A stretch of 64,000 bases of DNA from Nonomuraea purpurea (GTDB lineage Bacteria; Actinomycetota; Actinomycetes; Streptosporangiales; Streptosporangiaceae). Location of the stretch: NCBI RefSeq assembly GCF_042650645.1, contig NZ_JBHSBI010000016.1, forward strand, positions 124,001 to 188,000, read 5' to 3'. The notes under the pieces were generated by a model. That model was given only the letters and a program-made list of their open reading frames with translations. It searched no databases and was not told where the DNA came from. Shown here in pieces: positions 43,736 to 53,800 of the stretch. The position numbers and the translations under genes are program-made. The stretch's first letter is position 1, and each line of letters opens with the position of its first letter.

Positions 43736-45460
43736 GGCGTCGGACTCGACCTTGGGGGTCCAGGTTTGCCGGTCCTGGTTGAGTTCGACGATCTTGGACT
43801 TGATGTCCGCGCCGGACCCCGTACGCGACCACGCCAGCACCCGGTCCCCCGACCCCGCCAGCGACTGCAGACGGTCCTTCAGCGGCACCCCCACCGTCTC
43901 CCCGTCCCCCACGTTGATCTGGTTGAGAATCTGCCCGGCGTCGCTCTCCACCAGCATCAGCAGGTGCTCGTCGTCCGCCCACGCCAGGTCGATGATCCGC
44001 TCCCCTTCCCCGGTGGTGGCGAGCGACTGGAAGTTCACCAGCTTGGCCCCGGCCCCGTTCCCCGCGAGCGCGCAGATCTGGACGGTGTTCTCGCCGATGG
44101 ACAGCACCACCCGAACCCCGTCCCTGGCGATCCGCAGCCGGGTGACGTCCAGCCCTTGGAGCTTGACCTCGGCTTCGACGCGTTCTGGCCCCCGCCCGCC
44201 GGCCGGGTCGTAGCGCAGTGCGGCGCCGTTCTTGCGGTCGAACGTCCACAGCGACCCGTCCCGATGCCACGACGGCGCCGTGAGGTCCCCTTGGATCACT
44301 TCCTGCCACTGGCCGGCCTGCGTCAGGCCCGCGACGGAGATGCCGGTGGAGGTTCTGGCGGCGACGAGGGCGTTGTTGTCCTTGGACAGGGCGAAGTCGC
44401 GGTAGCCGGTGCGTTCCTGTCCTGCAGGCCCTGGGACGGTGCCGGCGGGGCCGTCCTTGCCCAGGTATTGGATGGCTCCTCTGCTGACGAAGTAGGGGTC
44501 GGCGTCGCCGTCCTCCAGCCACTGGTCGTCGGTGTCCGGCTGGTCCAGCGAGTACGGCTCCCCGTCCACCTGGATGTCGATGGTGCGGCCCTTGGCGACC
44601 TCGTTCATGTTGAGGCTGTATCTGATCTGGGCCTTGACGGCGGCCTTGGCGGACGGGTCGAGGGGATCGAGCGGTCTGGACAGGTTGACCACGACGCGTT
44701 CCTCGCGCCACACCACGTACTCGACCTTGGTGCCCTGCGGGAAACTGCTGGTCACGGCGCCGCCCTGCAGGGCGGAGGTGGGCTGCTCAAGAAGGCGTTC
44801 GAGGATGATCTGGGCGAAGCTCTTGGTCGGCTTCAGCCGCAGGCGTACGCGGTCGACGACCAGCCGGTCAGGGGTGTTGCCGCTGACGTAGTAGAGGTTG
44901 GTGGCCCGGTAGGCGCGTGCCACGTCGGAGTTGGTCAGCAGGAGCCCGAGCCCGGTGGGCAGCGAGCTGACGCGGTAACCGCCGTCGGCGACCTTGACGA
45001 GCTCGAAGGAGCGGTCCCAGGCCCCGCCCGTCGGGACGTAGGCGTCGTCCTCCTTGATGCTGGCCGCCCAGCGGCCCTTGACCGTGATCTTCTGCACCGT
45101 CTGGGTGCCGTCGCGCTCGCTCGGGTACGCGAAGTCGTAGGCGTCCTCGATCACCGTCACCGGCCCTGAGGGGCTCCATTTGGAGCGCGCCTCGGGGGTC
45201 AGGTACTGCGGCAGGATCGTCGGGTCGTCGGCGTAGGCGGCCATGGCGGCCTGCAGGCCCTTGATGACCTCTTCCGGCCCCCAGGTGGGCTGGGGCGGCA
45301 GGGCGATCATCCGCTGGAACGGCTTGGTCAGCGGGTCGCCCGTGCCGGGCTCGCTGAGGGTGTTCGGGCCGCTCAGGGGGATCACCGTGCAGCCCGAGCC
45401 GACCAGGGCCACAAGCACCACGAGGACGAACGCGACCCAGCCCCGTCTAGTCGTCGTCAT
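43709..45460 (-). CDS. lpqB: Lipoprotein LpqB (MtrAB-associated)
   Basis: 583 aa. Lipobox LVGSGC near 20-24, a GerMN domain (about 200-310; SFAQIILERLLEQP, VVWREERVVVNLS) and a C-terminal beta-propeller-like LpqB domain (about 320-583). In mycobacteria LpqB binds the MtrB sensor and modulates MtrA signalling. Its start overlaps the mtrB stop by 14 bp, the conserved mtrA-mtrB-lpqB order. The C-terminal codons run into the G-rich tract. Confidence 0.95.
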   Translation of the reverse strand: MTTTRRGWVAFVLVVLVALVGSGCTVIPLSGPNTLSEPGTGDPLTKPFQRMIALPPQPTWGPEEVIKGLQAAMAAYADDPTILPQYLTPEARSKWSPSGPVTVIEDAYDFAYPSERDGTQTVQKITVKGRWAASIKEDDAYVPTGGAWDRSFELVKVADGGYRVSSLPTGLGLLLTNSDVARAYRATNLYYVSGNTPDRLVVDRVRLRLKPTKSFAQIILERLLEQPTSALQGGAVTSSFPQGTKVEYVVWREERVVVNLSRPLDPLDPSAKAAVKAQIRYSLNMNEVAKGRTIDIQVDGEPYSLDQPDTDDQWLEDGDADPYFVSRGAIQYLGKDGPAGTVPGPAGQERTGYRDFALSKDNNALVAARTSTGISVAGLTQAGQWQEVIQGDLTAPSWHRDGSLWTFDRKNGAALRYDPAGGRGPERVEAEVKLQGLDVTRLRIARDGVRVVLSIGENTVQICALAGNGAGAKLVNFQSLATTGEGERIIDLAWADDEHLLMLVESDAGQILNQINVGDGETVGVPLKDRLQSLAGSGDRVLAWSRTGSGADIKSKIVELNQDRQTWTPKVESDASTPLFPLG

Positions 45461-47216
45461 AGTCGGCCCCGAACTCAGTTCCGTAGTCGGCTCCGTCCCC
45501 CGACGCCGGCAACAGCACGGGCGTCATGGTGCCGCGCCACGTGCGGCGCATCTCGATCTCCGGCGGCACCAGCGACAGCGGCGAGCCCTTCAGGTCGGCC
45601 CCGGCGGTCCTGGGCAGCGTCAGCCTGAACTGCGAGCCCTCCCCTGGCTGCCCCCATGCCTGCAGCCAGCCGCCGTGCAGCGTGGCGTCCTCGCGCGAGA
45701 TCGCCAGCCCGAGCCCGGTGCCGCCGATGGTCCGCGCCCGCGACGGGTCCGCCCGCCAGAACCGGTCGAACACCATGGTGTCCTCGCCGGTCTTCAGCCC
45801 GATCCCGTGGTCGCGTACGGCGACGGCCACGGCGTCTCTGTCGGCCCCCACGGTGACCACGATGTCCCTGCCCTCGCCGTGCTCGATGGCGTTGAACAGC
45901 AGGTTGCGCAGGATCCGCTCGACCCGCCGGTTGTCCATCTCGGCCATGCACGGCTCGTTGGGCAGCCTGAGCTCGAATCGGGTGGAGTGGCGCTCGGCCA
46001 GCGCCTCGGAGTCGCCGATCGCCCGCAGCACCACGTCGCGCACGTCCACGGAGTCGAGGTCGAGCGTGGCGGCGCCGGCGTCGTAGCGGCTGATCTCCAG
46101 CAGGTCGGCCAGCATCGACTCGAACCGCTCCAGTTGCGCCTGCATGAGCTCGGCGGAGCGGCCGGCCATCGGGTCGAAGTCCTCGCGGGCGTCGTAGAGC
46201 AGGTCGGCGGCCATGCGGACGGTCGTCAGCGGCGTGCGCAGCTCGTGGGAGACGTCTGAGACGAACTGCCGCTGCACCTGCGACAACTCCTCCAACTGGT
46301 GGATCTTCAGCGTCAGGTTCGCGGCCATTTCGTTGAACGAGTTCGCCAGGCGGGCCAGGTCGTCCTCGCCGCGCACTTTGAGTCGTTCATCCAGTTTGCC
46401 GGAGGCCAGGCGTTCAGCGGCCTGGCGCGCCAGCCGTACGGGCGTGACGACCTGGCGGGCGACCAGGTAGGCGATGGCGGCCAGCAGCAGGACGAGCCCC
46501 ATGCCCACCACGACGATGGCGAGCCTGACGTTGGACAGCAACTCCTCTTCCGCGTCGAACGGGAAGAAGTGGTAGATCTCGTAGGTCAGCCCGGTGGACG
46601 GCACGTGCACGATGCCGCCGATCACGTACGTGAGCCTGGCCTGGCTCGTGCCGGCGAACTTGATCTCCTCGATCGACCCGACGGTCTCGTCGTAGTCGAA
46701 CTTGTTGACGCTGCGCTGCAGCCTCCCCTTGGTGGACAGCGGCACGTTCATCGGCACGACGCTGCCGGACGCCCTCGACTGGCCCGGCGTGGTCGGGTTG
46801 AAGATGACCACGTCGTAGCGCTTCTTGGAGCCGTCCTCCCCCGACCCGGTGATGGCGTCCATGACCTCGTCGAGCGGGTTGGCCGCGCCCTTCTCCCCGC
46901 TGTTGGCCGGGTTGCTCTCGCCGCTCGGGTCAAGGGCCAGCGCGTCGGCGATCTGCAGCCGGTCGGCCGACGCCTCGCCGGCGGAGGCCTGCTGCCTGCT
47001 GTCGACGACGGACTTGTTGATCTGGCCGAACAGGAACGTCCCGAGCACGACGACCACGGTCACGGAGATCACCAGTGTGCTGGTGACCACCTGGAGCTGG
47101 AGTGAGCGCCTCCATACGCTGCGCGCCCTGCCGGCCGCGCGACGCACCCGCCGGCGAACGCCGCCGAGAATCTGGCGGAAAGTCCGTCGGCGGGACCTTT
47201 TCTTCGTCGGGGGCAT
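45447..47216 (-). CDS. mtrB: Sensor histidine kinase MtrB
   Basis: 589 aa. A very basic N-terminus (about 1-40), TM1 (about 42-66), an extracytoplasmic loop with Ser/Gly-rich inserts (about 67-225), TM2 (about 232-255), HAMP, HisKA with SDVSHELRTPLTTV (phospho-His about 320) and HATPase_c (NLLFNAIEHGEG, DHGIGL, GTGLGLAIS). A Gly/Asp-rich tail ends in DDD. With MtrA it couples cell-cycle and cell-wall signals. An 18-bp gap follows mtrA. Confidence 0.97.
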   Translation of the reverse strand: MPPTKKRSRRRTFRQILGGVRRRVRRAAGRARSVWRRSLQLQVVTSTLVISVTVVVVLGTFLFGQINKSVVDSRQQASAGEASADRLQIADALALDPSGESNPANSGEKGAANPLDEVMDAITGSGEDGSKKRYDVVIFNPTTPGQSRASGSVVPMNVPLSTKGRLQRSVNKFDYDETVGSIEEIKFAGTSQARLTYVIGGIVHVPSTGLTYEIYHFFPFDAEEELLSNVRLAIVVVGMGLVLLLAAIAYLVARQVVTPVRLARQAAERLASGKLDERLKVRGEDDLARLANSFNEMAANLTLKIHQLEELSQVQRQFVSDVSHELRTPLTTVRMAADLLYDAREDFDPMAGRSAELMQAQLERFESMLADLLEISRYDAGAATLDLDSVDVRDVVLRAIGDSEALAERHSTRFELRLPNEPCMAEMDNRRVERILRNLLFNAIEHGEGRDIVVTVGADRDAVAVAVRDHGIGLKTGEDTMVFDRFWRADPSRARTIGGTGLGLAISREDATLHGGWLQAWGQPGEGSQFRLTLPRTAGADLKGSPLSLVPPEIEMRRTWRGTMTPVLLPASGDGADYGTEFGADYDDD

Positions 47217-47234
47217 GGCGGGGAGGGGCGGGGA

Positions 47235-47912
47235 TCAGGCCGGGCCGGCTTTGTAGCCCACGCCGCGAACCGTCACCACGATCTCGGGGTGCTCGGGGTC
47301 CTTCTCGATCTTGGCTCTGAGGCGCTGGACGTGCACGTTGACCAGCCGCGTGTCGGCCGCGTGCCGATAACCCCACACCTGCTCGAGCAGGACCTCGCGG
47401 GTGAACACCTGGCGCGGCTTGCGGGCCAGCGCGACGAGCAGGTCGAACTCGAGCGGCGTGAGGTTGATCGTCTCCTCGCTCCGCTTGACCGAGTGGCCGG
47501 CCACGTCGATGGTGATGTCGCCGATCTGGAGGATCTCGGGGGTCGGCTCATCGGTACGGCGCAGCCGCGCCCGCACCCTGGCCACCAGTTCCTTCGGCTT
47601 GAACGGCTTGACAATGTAGTCGTCGGCCCCCGACTCCAGCCCGAGAACGATGTCGATCGTGTCGCTCTTGGCCGTGAGCATGACGATCGGAACCCCCGAC
47701 TCCGCCCTGATCCTGCGCGCGACGTCGATGCCGTCGGCCCCCGGCAGCATCAGGTCGAGCAGCACCAGATCCGGGCGTGTATCCCGGAACGCGTCGAGGG
47801 CCTTGTCGCCGTCTGAGACAAAAGACGGCTCGAAGCCTTCTCCCCGCAGCACGATCCCCAGCATCTCGGCGAGAGCGGCGTCGTCGTCGACGACCAGCAC
47901 GCGACCTTTCAT
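47235..47912 (-). CDS. mtrA: Response regulator MtrA
   Basis: 225 aa OmpR/PhoB-type. Receiver (phospho-Asp in VLLDLMLPGADG, about 53; Lys in YIVKPF) and winged-helix DNA-binding domain (about 130-225; EFDLLVALARKPRQVFTREV, DTRLVNVHVQRLRAKIE). It binds GTAAC-containing repeats in other actinobacteria. GAGGGG precedes the ATG. First gene of mtrA-mtrB-lpqB; a 9-bp inverted repeat lies 65-89 bp upstream. Confidence 0.97.
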   Translation of the reverse strand: MKGRVLVVDDDAALAEMLGIVLRGEGFEPSFVSDGDKALDAFRDTRPDLVLLDLMLPGADGIDVARRIRAESGVPIVMLTAKSDTIDIVLGLESGADDYIVKPFKPKELVARVRARLRRTDEPTPEILQIGDITIDVAGHSVKRSEETINLTPLEFDLLVALARKPRQVFTREVLLEQVWGYRHAADTRLVNVHVQRLRAKIEKDPEHPEIVVTVRGVGYKAGPA

Positions 47913-47976
47913 GGCCCCTCATTCGTTCTACGCATTGTGGGACATATCCGCACGATCGCTGAAGGTTACCCTTGGC

Positions 47977-48001
47977 GGGCCCATGAGTGTGACATGGGCC
48001 C
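47977..48001. promoter_or_regulatory. Perfect 9-bp inverted repeat between mtrA and the divergent membrane-protein gene
   Basis: GGGCCCATG (47977-47985) and CATGGGCCC (47993-48001) flank a 7-bp spacer. GTAAC half-sites, the MtrA-type core, occur nearby on opposite strands (about 47966 and 48051). Candidate operator or transcript stem. Confidence 0.5.
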
Positions 48002-48180
48002 TACAAAAGGCAAACTTTAGATCCCCCCTGCGATCACAATCTAAGTCTGCGGTAACAGAGCGACTTTCGGCCATCCCCGGGCGCGAACCTTGCCCAGATT
48101 CGCCGGGAATGCGGGCAAGATGATGCGACGAATCCGCTCCGTGACACCAACCCCCCGCACAGCGTGCCAGGATTGGGGAT

Positions 48181-49455
48181 ATGTCAGACGGTCACGGTCC
48201 CACGCCCGAGACGCCATCAGGCTGGTCGGCCGAACAGCCCCCGCCATTCAGCGCCCCGCCGGCCTCCCCGTGGACCGCGCCGGGCGCAGAGCAGCAGGCT
48301 CCATACGGGCAGCCCCAACAACAACCTTACGGGCCTCCCCAGCAACAACAGCCGCCTTATGGGCCCGGGCCCCAAACACCATATCCGCCCCAACCACATC
48401 CTCAGCCCGGTTTTGGCTATATGCCGCATCAGCCGGTGCTCCGGCCGGGCATCATCCCGCTGCGCCCACTCGGGCTCGGCGACATCCTCGACGGCACGAT
48501 CAAGCTCATCAGGTCCAACCCGAAGGCGGTGCTCGGCCTGTCGGCCATCGCCGCGCTGCTCACCTCCGTGCCGCTGAGCATCGGCCAGGCGTTCGTGATC
48601 GACTCCATGGGCAGCACGCTCGCCGACCCCTCGCAGCCCCCCGGGGCCGCCGAACTCGACAGCCTGTACGGCGTCGCCGCCCAGTACGGCGGCACCCTGA
48701 TCTCCTACGCGGTGCAGTTCGTCGTCGTCACCCTGCTGACCGGCATCCTGACCCGCATTCTCGGCCGGGCAGTCTTCGGCGGCAACATCACCGCGGGCGA
48801 GGCCTGGCACCTGGTCAAGGGCAGGATGCCCGCGCTGTTCGGCGTCGTGGGGCTGATGACGGTCATCATGGCAGTGCCTCTGATCGTGTTCATCCTGGTC
48901 ATCGTGGCACTCGCGATGAACGTGCCCTCACGGGACGGCGCCTTCTGGCTGCTCGGGCTGACGCTCCTGTTCCTGCTCGTCTATTTCTGCTACTACCTGT
49001 TCTTCAGGACGCGTTTCGCCTTCGCCTCTCCGGCCGTCGTCCTGGAGGGCAGGGGGCCGATCGACGCCATGCGGCGCTCGTGGCACCTGGTGAGCGGCGA
49101 CTTCTGGCGGGTGCTCGGCATCATGCTGCTCACCTCGCTGCTCGTCGGACTCGTGGCGGGGTTGCTGTCGGTGCCGTTCACGCTGCTGGGCACGATATTC
49201 GGCATGTTCGGGGCGGGCTCGGTGGGCTCGGCCGTCGTCGCGGCCGTGCTGATCGCGATCGGCGCCACGCTCGGCGCGATGCTCACCTACCCGTTCGAGG
49301 CCGGCGTCGCCGGCCTGCTCTACGCCGACCGGCGCATGCGCAGTGAGGCGTTCGACCTGGTGCTGCAGACCGCCGCCATCGAGCAGCAGCGTCAGGGCTG
49401 GGTGCACTCCTCCGCCGACGACCTGTGGCACCCGTCCAACTCCGCCAAGCTGTGA
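48181..49455 (+). CDS. Multi-pass membrane protein with Pro/Gln-rich N-terminus
   Basis: 424 aa. Residues 1-95 are Pro/Gln/Tyr-rich (QPQQQPYGPPQQQQPPYGPG); the rest has about six membrane segments (about 125-390) resembling the membrane domain of glycerophosphodiester phosphodiesterase-like proteins (ILDGTIKLIRSNPKAVLGL, RSWHLVSGDFWRVLG). GGGGAT precedes the ATG. Its stop overlaps the DUF4129 start (GTGA), so it is the first gene of the MoxR-DUF58 operon. Molecular role unknown. Confidence 0.8.
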   Translation: MSDGHGPTPETPSGWSAEQPPPFSAPPASPWTAPGAEQQAPYGQPQQQPYGPPQQQQPPYGPGPQTPYPPQPHPQPGFGYMPHQPVLRPGIIPLRPLGLGDILDGTIKLIRSNPKAVLGLSAIAALLTSVPLSIGQAFVIDSMGSTLADPSQPPGAAELDSLYGVAAQYGGTLISYAVQFVVVTLLTGILTRILGRAVFGGNITAGEAWHLVKGRMPALFGVVGLMTVIMAVPLIVFILVIVALAMNVPSRDGAFWLLGLTLLFLLVYFCYYLFFRTRFAFASPAVVLEGRGPIDAMRRSWHLVSGDFWRVLGIMLLTSLLVGLVAGLLSVPFTLLGTIFGMFGAGSVGSAVVAAVLIAIGATLGAMLTYPFEAGVAGLLYADRRMRSEAFDLVLQTAAIEQQRQGWVHSSADDLWHPSNSAKL

Positions 49456-50120
49456 GCCCGATCGACAGGGAGGAGGCCGCGCGCCAGGCCGCGCGGGAAC
49501 TCCTCAAACCGGCCTATGCGCACGAGTCGCTGCCCGACAGGCTCTACCGGTACTTCACGCAGTTCCTCGGCGACCTGGTCGACGCCGCGACGGGCGGCGG
49601 CACGACTGGGGGGATCATCGCGGCCGTGGTCATCGTGATGATCATCCTCTCGTTGATCATCCTGATCTCGTGGCAGCTCCGCAAGACCGCGCGCAGGCGC
49701 GCGCTGCCCGTGGGCGGCATCTACGGCGAGCGGGCGATGAGCGCCGCAGAGCACCGCCAGATCGCCGAACGCCTGGCCGCCGAGGGCCAGTGGAGCCAGG
49801 CCATCCGCGAACGCCTGCGGGCCATCGCCCGTGACCTGGAGGAACGCGCGCTGGTGAACACCATGCCGGGACGCACGGCCGACGAACTGGCCGCGGAGGC
49901 GGCGCTCTCGCTGCCCGCGTTCGCCGACGACCTGGCGGCCGCGGCGCGCTCGTTCGACGACGTGACCTACGGCGGGGCGCCCGGCACCAGCGACGCCTAC
50001 GAGGCGATGAGCACGCTCGACGACAACCTGCGCCAGGCCAGGCCCACCCCGCTGACCCCGGTCGGCGCAGGAGCTCCGGGCGGCCCGATGGCGGGTCCGC
50101 CCGGCGGAGGACGTCCATGA
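49452..50120 (+). CDS. DUF4129 domain membrane protein
   Basis: 222 aa. One membrane helix (about 55-75; IIAAVVIVMIILSLIILIS). The C-terminal DUF4129 domain (about 90-180) contains SQAIRERLRAIARDLEERAL, PGRTADELAAEA and a FDDVTYGG segment. In related clusters DUF4129 is fused to transglutaminase domains; here it stands alone. GTG start coupled to the upstream stop; its own stop overlaps the next start (ATGA). Confidence 0.85.
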   Translation: MSPIDREEAARQAARELLKPAYAHESLPDRLYRYFTQFLGDLVDAATGGGTTGGIIAAVVIVMIILSLIILISWQLRKTARRRALPVGGIYGERAMSAAEHRQIAERLAAEGQWSQAIRERLRAIARDLEERALVNTMPGRTADELAAEAALSLPAFADDLAAAARSFDDVTYGGAPGTSDAYEAMSTLDDNLRQARPTPLTPVGAGAPGGPMAGPPGGGRP

Positions 50121-51293
50121 GCGTGATCACCCCTTCGCCGGCCACCGGCGAGTCCCGTTCCACCTCGCCCACCGTCCGCTCCACCTGGCGCGCCAACCGG
50201 ATGATCGCGCTGGTGGGCCTCCTCGTCGTCCTCCTCGCCGTCGGGAGCGTCCTGCTCGGCCCTCAGCGGGGCCCCTCACGCCCCCTGGACCCCGACGACA
50301 CCTCCCTGGCGGGCTCCAAGGGCCTGGCCGAGCTGCTGCGCGCCCGCGGCGTCACCGTGGACCGGGTCGACTCGGTCCAGGCGGCGCTGGAGAAGGCCGC
50401 CACGGGCGAGCGGCTGCTGCTGGTCACGGACATGACGTTCTTCGACGGCGACGCCGTGGCCGGGATCCCGGGTGACCGGCTGATCGTCGGCGACGTCGGC
50501 GACTTCGACGCCCTGGCCCCCGGAGTGCGCCGCGAGCCGGGCGAGGGCGGCTCACCCCGTCCCCGCTCGCGCGAGCCCGAATGCCCGCTGCCCGCCGCGA
50601 CGGCCGCGGGCAGCGCGTTCATGGGCGGCGCCGCCTTCACCGGCCCGCCGGGGTCGGCCGGCTGCTACCCGGCCGGCGACGGGCACACGCTGATCAGGAC
50701 CGAGCGCGCGGGGAGCGTCGTCACGGTCGTCGGCGACGGCGGCTTCATGACCAACCTGCGCCTGGCCGAGGACGGCAACGCGGCGCTGGCGCTCAACCTG
50801 ATCGGCACGGGCAGGCCCGTGACCTGGCTGGTCCGCCCGGAGATCCCGCCCGTGGGCCAGTTGCCCGGCGAGGACGGCCGGTCGATGTACGACCTGATGC
50901 CCGACAACATCCGCTGGACCGTCTACATGGCGATCATCGCCCTGGCCGTCACCGCGTTCTGGCGGGGCAGGCGGCTGGGCCCCGTGGTGACGGAGAAGCT
51001 GCCCGTCGTCGTCCGCGCGGCCGAGACGGTCGAGGGCCGCGGCCGGCTCTACCGGGCCAGGCGCGCCAGGCGGCGGGCGGCCGACGCGCTGCGCGCGGGC
51101 ACGATCGACCGCCTCACCCCCAGGCTCGGGCTCGGCTCGGGCGCCGGGCAGCACGAGGTCGTGGCCGCCCTGGCCGCCCGCACCGGACAGGACCCGCACC
51201 AGCTCGGCGCGGCGCTGTACGGACCGCCCCCGGCGGACGACGCGGGGCTCGTCGGGCTGGCCGGATACTTGGACTCCATCGAAAGGCATGTCA

Positions 51294-51304
<11 letters not shown>
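50117..51304 (+). CDS. DUF4350 domain protein
   Basis: 395 aa. TM1 (about 29-47), an extracytoplasmic DUF4350 domain (about 50-265; DDTSLAGSKGLAELLRARGV, LLVTDMTFFDG, GDGGFMTNLRLAEDGNAAL), TM2 (about 275-293) and a basic cytoplasmic tail. The fold resembles the GATase-like modules accompanying MoxR/DUF58 systems. Coupled start (ATGA); the 3' end overlaps the MoxR gene. Confidence 0.85.
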
Positions 51305-52273
<969 letters not shown>

Positions 52274-52274
<1 letters not shown>

Positions 52275-52333
52275 TGGCCATGACGACCGACGCTCCGGAA
52301 CTCGCCGACCGCCCGGCGGCGGAGGTGCGCTGA
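52274..52333 (+). CDS. 20-codon ORF bridging the MoxR and DUF58 genes
   Basis: Starts MAMTTDAPELADRPAAEVR and stops. Its ATG shares one base with the MoxR stop (TGATG) and its stop shares one base with the DUF58 start (TGATG). GGAGG inside it is the ribosome site for DUF58. It is probably a relay for coupled translation; a functional peptide is unproven. Confidence 0.35.
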
Positions 52334-53706
52334 TGGCTCTCACGGGACGTGCGGGGCTGCTCGCGGCGCTGGGGATCGTGGTGGTGCTGTTCGCGCCGCA
52401 GCCAGGGCCCGCGCTGGCCGGGGTGTGCCTGCTGCTGGCCGCCGCGATCGTCGTGGACCTGGTGTTCGCCGGCGCGGTACGCCCCCTGCGCCTGCACCGC
52501 TCGGGCGACACGCTCGTCCGCCTCGGTCAACAGGCCACGGTCGAGCTGATCGTCGAGAACCCGGGCAACCGGCGCGTACGCGGCGCTCTCAGGGACGCCT
52601 GGCCGCCGTCCGCGAACCTCACCCCGCGCGTCGCCAAGCTCGACGTGCCGCGCGGCGAACGCCGCAAGATCGTGCTGACCCTCGCCCCGACCAGGCGCGG
52701 CGACCGGTCGTCCGTGGCTGTCACCGTGCGCTCGGTCGGGCCGCTCGGCCTGGCCGCCCGCCAGGGCAGCCACCAGTCGCCGTGGACGGTACGCGTGCTG
52801 CCGCCGTTCCTGTCCCGCAAGCACCTGCCGTCCAGGCTGGCCAGGCTCCGCGAGCTCGACGGGCAACACCCGGCGCTGGTCCGCGGCCAGGGCACCGAGT
52901 TCGACTCGCTGCGCGAGTACGTGGTGGGCGACGACGTGCGTTCCATCGACTGGCGGGCCACGGCACGCCGCCACGACGTGGTCGTACGCACCTGGCGTCC
53001 GGAACGCGACCGCCGCGTGCTGATCGTCCTCGACACCGGGCGCACGTCGGCGGGACGCATCGGCGACGCGCCGATCCCGCTGGCCGGGGCCACGGCGAAC
53101 GGCGGCGGACTGCTGGTCAGGCCGGACCCCCGGCCCGCGCCCGGCTGGCCGAGGCTCGACTGGTCGATGGACGCCGCGCTGCTGCTGGCCGCGCTCGCCG
53201 CCAGGGCCGGCGACCAGGTGGACTTCCTGGCCTACGACCGGGCCGTACGCGCCTGGGTGGGCGGCGCTTCACGCACCGAACTGCTGTCGTCACTGGTCAA
53301 CGTGATGGCCCCGATCGAGGCCGAGCTGGTCGAGGCCGACTCGCAGGGCATGGTGGCGGCCATCCTGTCGCGGGCCAAGCGGCGCTGCCTGGTCGTGGTG
53401 CTCACCGACCTCAACTCCGCGGCCCTGGACGAAGGGCTCATGCCGGTGCTGCCCCAGCTCTCCTCGCGCCACCTGGTGCTGGTGGCCGGGGTGTCCGACC
53501 CGCGCGTCACGGCCATGGCGGGTCTGCGGGGGTCGGCCGAAGAGGTCTACGACGCGGCGGCGGCCGAGCACGCCCAGCTCGGGCGCAGGCGCATCACCGC
53601 CAGGCTGCGGCGGCACGGGGTGGAGGTCGTGGACGCGCCGCCGGAGGACATCGCGCCCGCGCTCGCGGACGCGTACCTGGCGCTGAAGGCCGCGGGCCGC
53701 CTCTGA
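52333..53706 (+). CDS. DUF58 domain protein (vWA-like)
   Basis: 457 aa. Two membrane helices at about 8-45, then a beta-rich extracytoplasmic-type segment. DUF58 proper (about 225-310) has GQGTEFDSLREYVVGDDVRS, IDWRATARRHDVVVRTWRPE and VLIVLDTGRTS, the MIDAS-like vWA start. It is the typical MoxR partner. ATG with GGAGG 7 bp upstream. Last gene of the + operon; it converges on SpoIIM with a 94-bp gap containing two copies of TCAGGCGGTCGGGGC. Confidence 0.9.
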   Translation: MALTGRAGLLAALGIVVVLFAPQPGPALAGVCLLLAAAIVVDLVFAGAVRPLRLHRSGDTLVRLGQQATVELIVENPGNRRVRGALRDAWPPSANLTPRVAKLDVPRGERRKIVLTLAPTRRGDRSSVAVTVRSVGPLGLAARQGSHQSPWTVRVLPPFLSRKHLPSRLARLRELDGQHPALVRGQGTEFDSLREYVVGDDVRSIDWRATARRHDVVVRTWRPERDRRVLIVLDTGRTSAGRIGDAPIPLAGATANGGGLLVRPDPRPAPGWPRLDWSMDAALLLAALAARAGDQVDFLAYDRAVRAWVGGASRTELLSSLVNVMAPIEAELVEADSQGMVAAILSRAKRRCLVVVLTDLNSAALDEGLMPVLPQLSSRHLVLVAGVSDPRVTAMAGLRGSAEEVYDAAAAEHAQLGRRRITARLRRHGVEVVDAPPEDIAPALADAYLALKAAGRL

Positions 53707-53800
53707 GCCGGGACGACGGCTCAGGCGGTCGGGGCTCTTCGCGCGGGTTCAGGCAGTCGACGCCCTGTTTGCGGGCGGTTGGGGCGTTGTGCGCGCCGGT

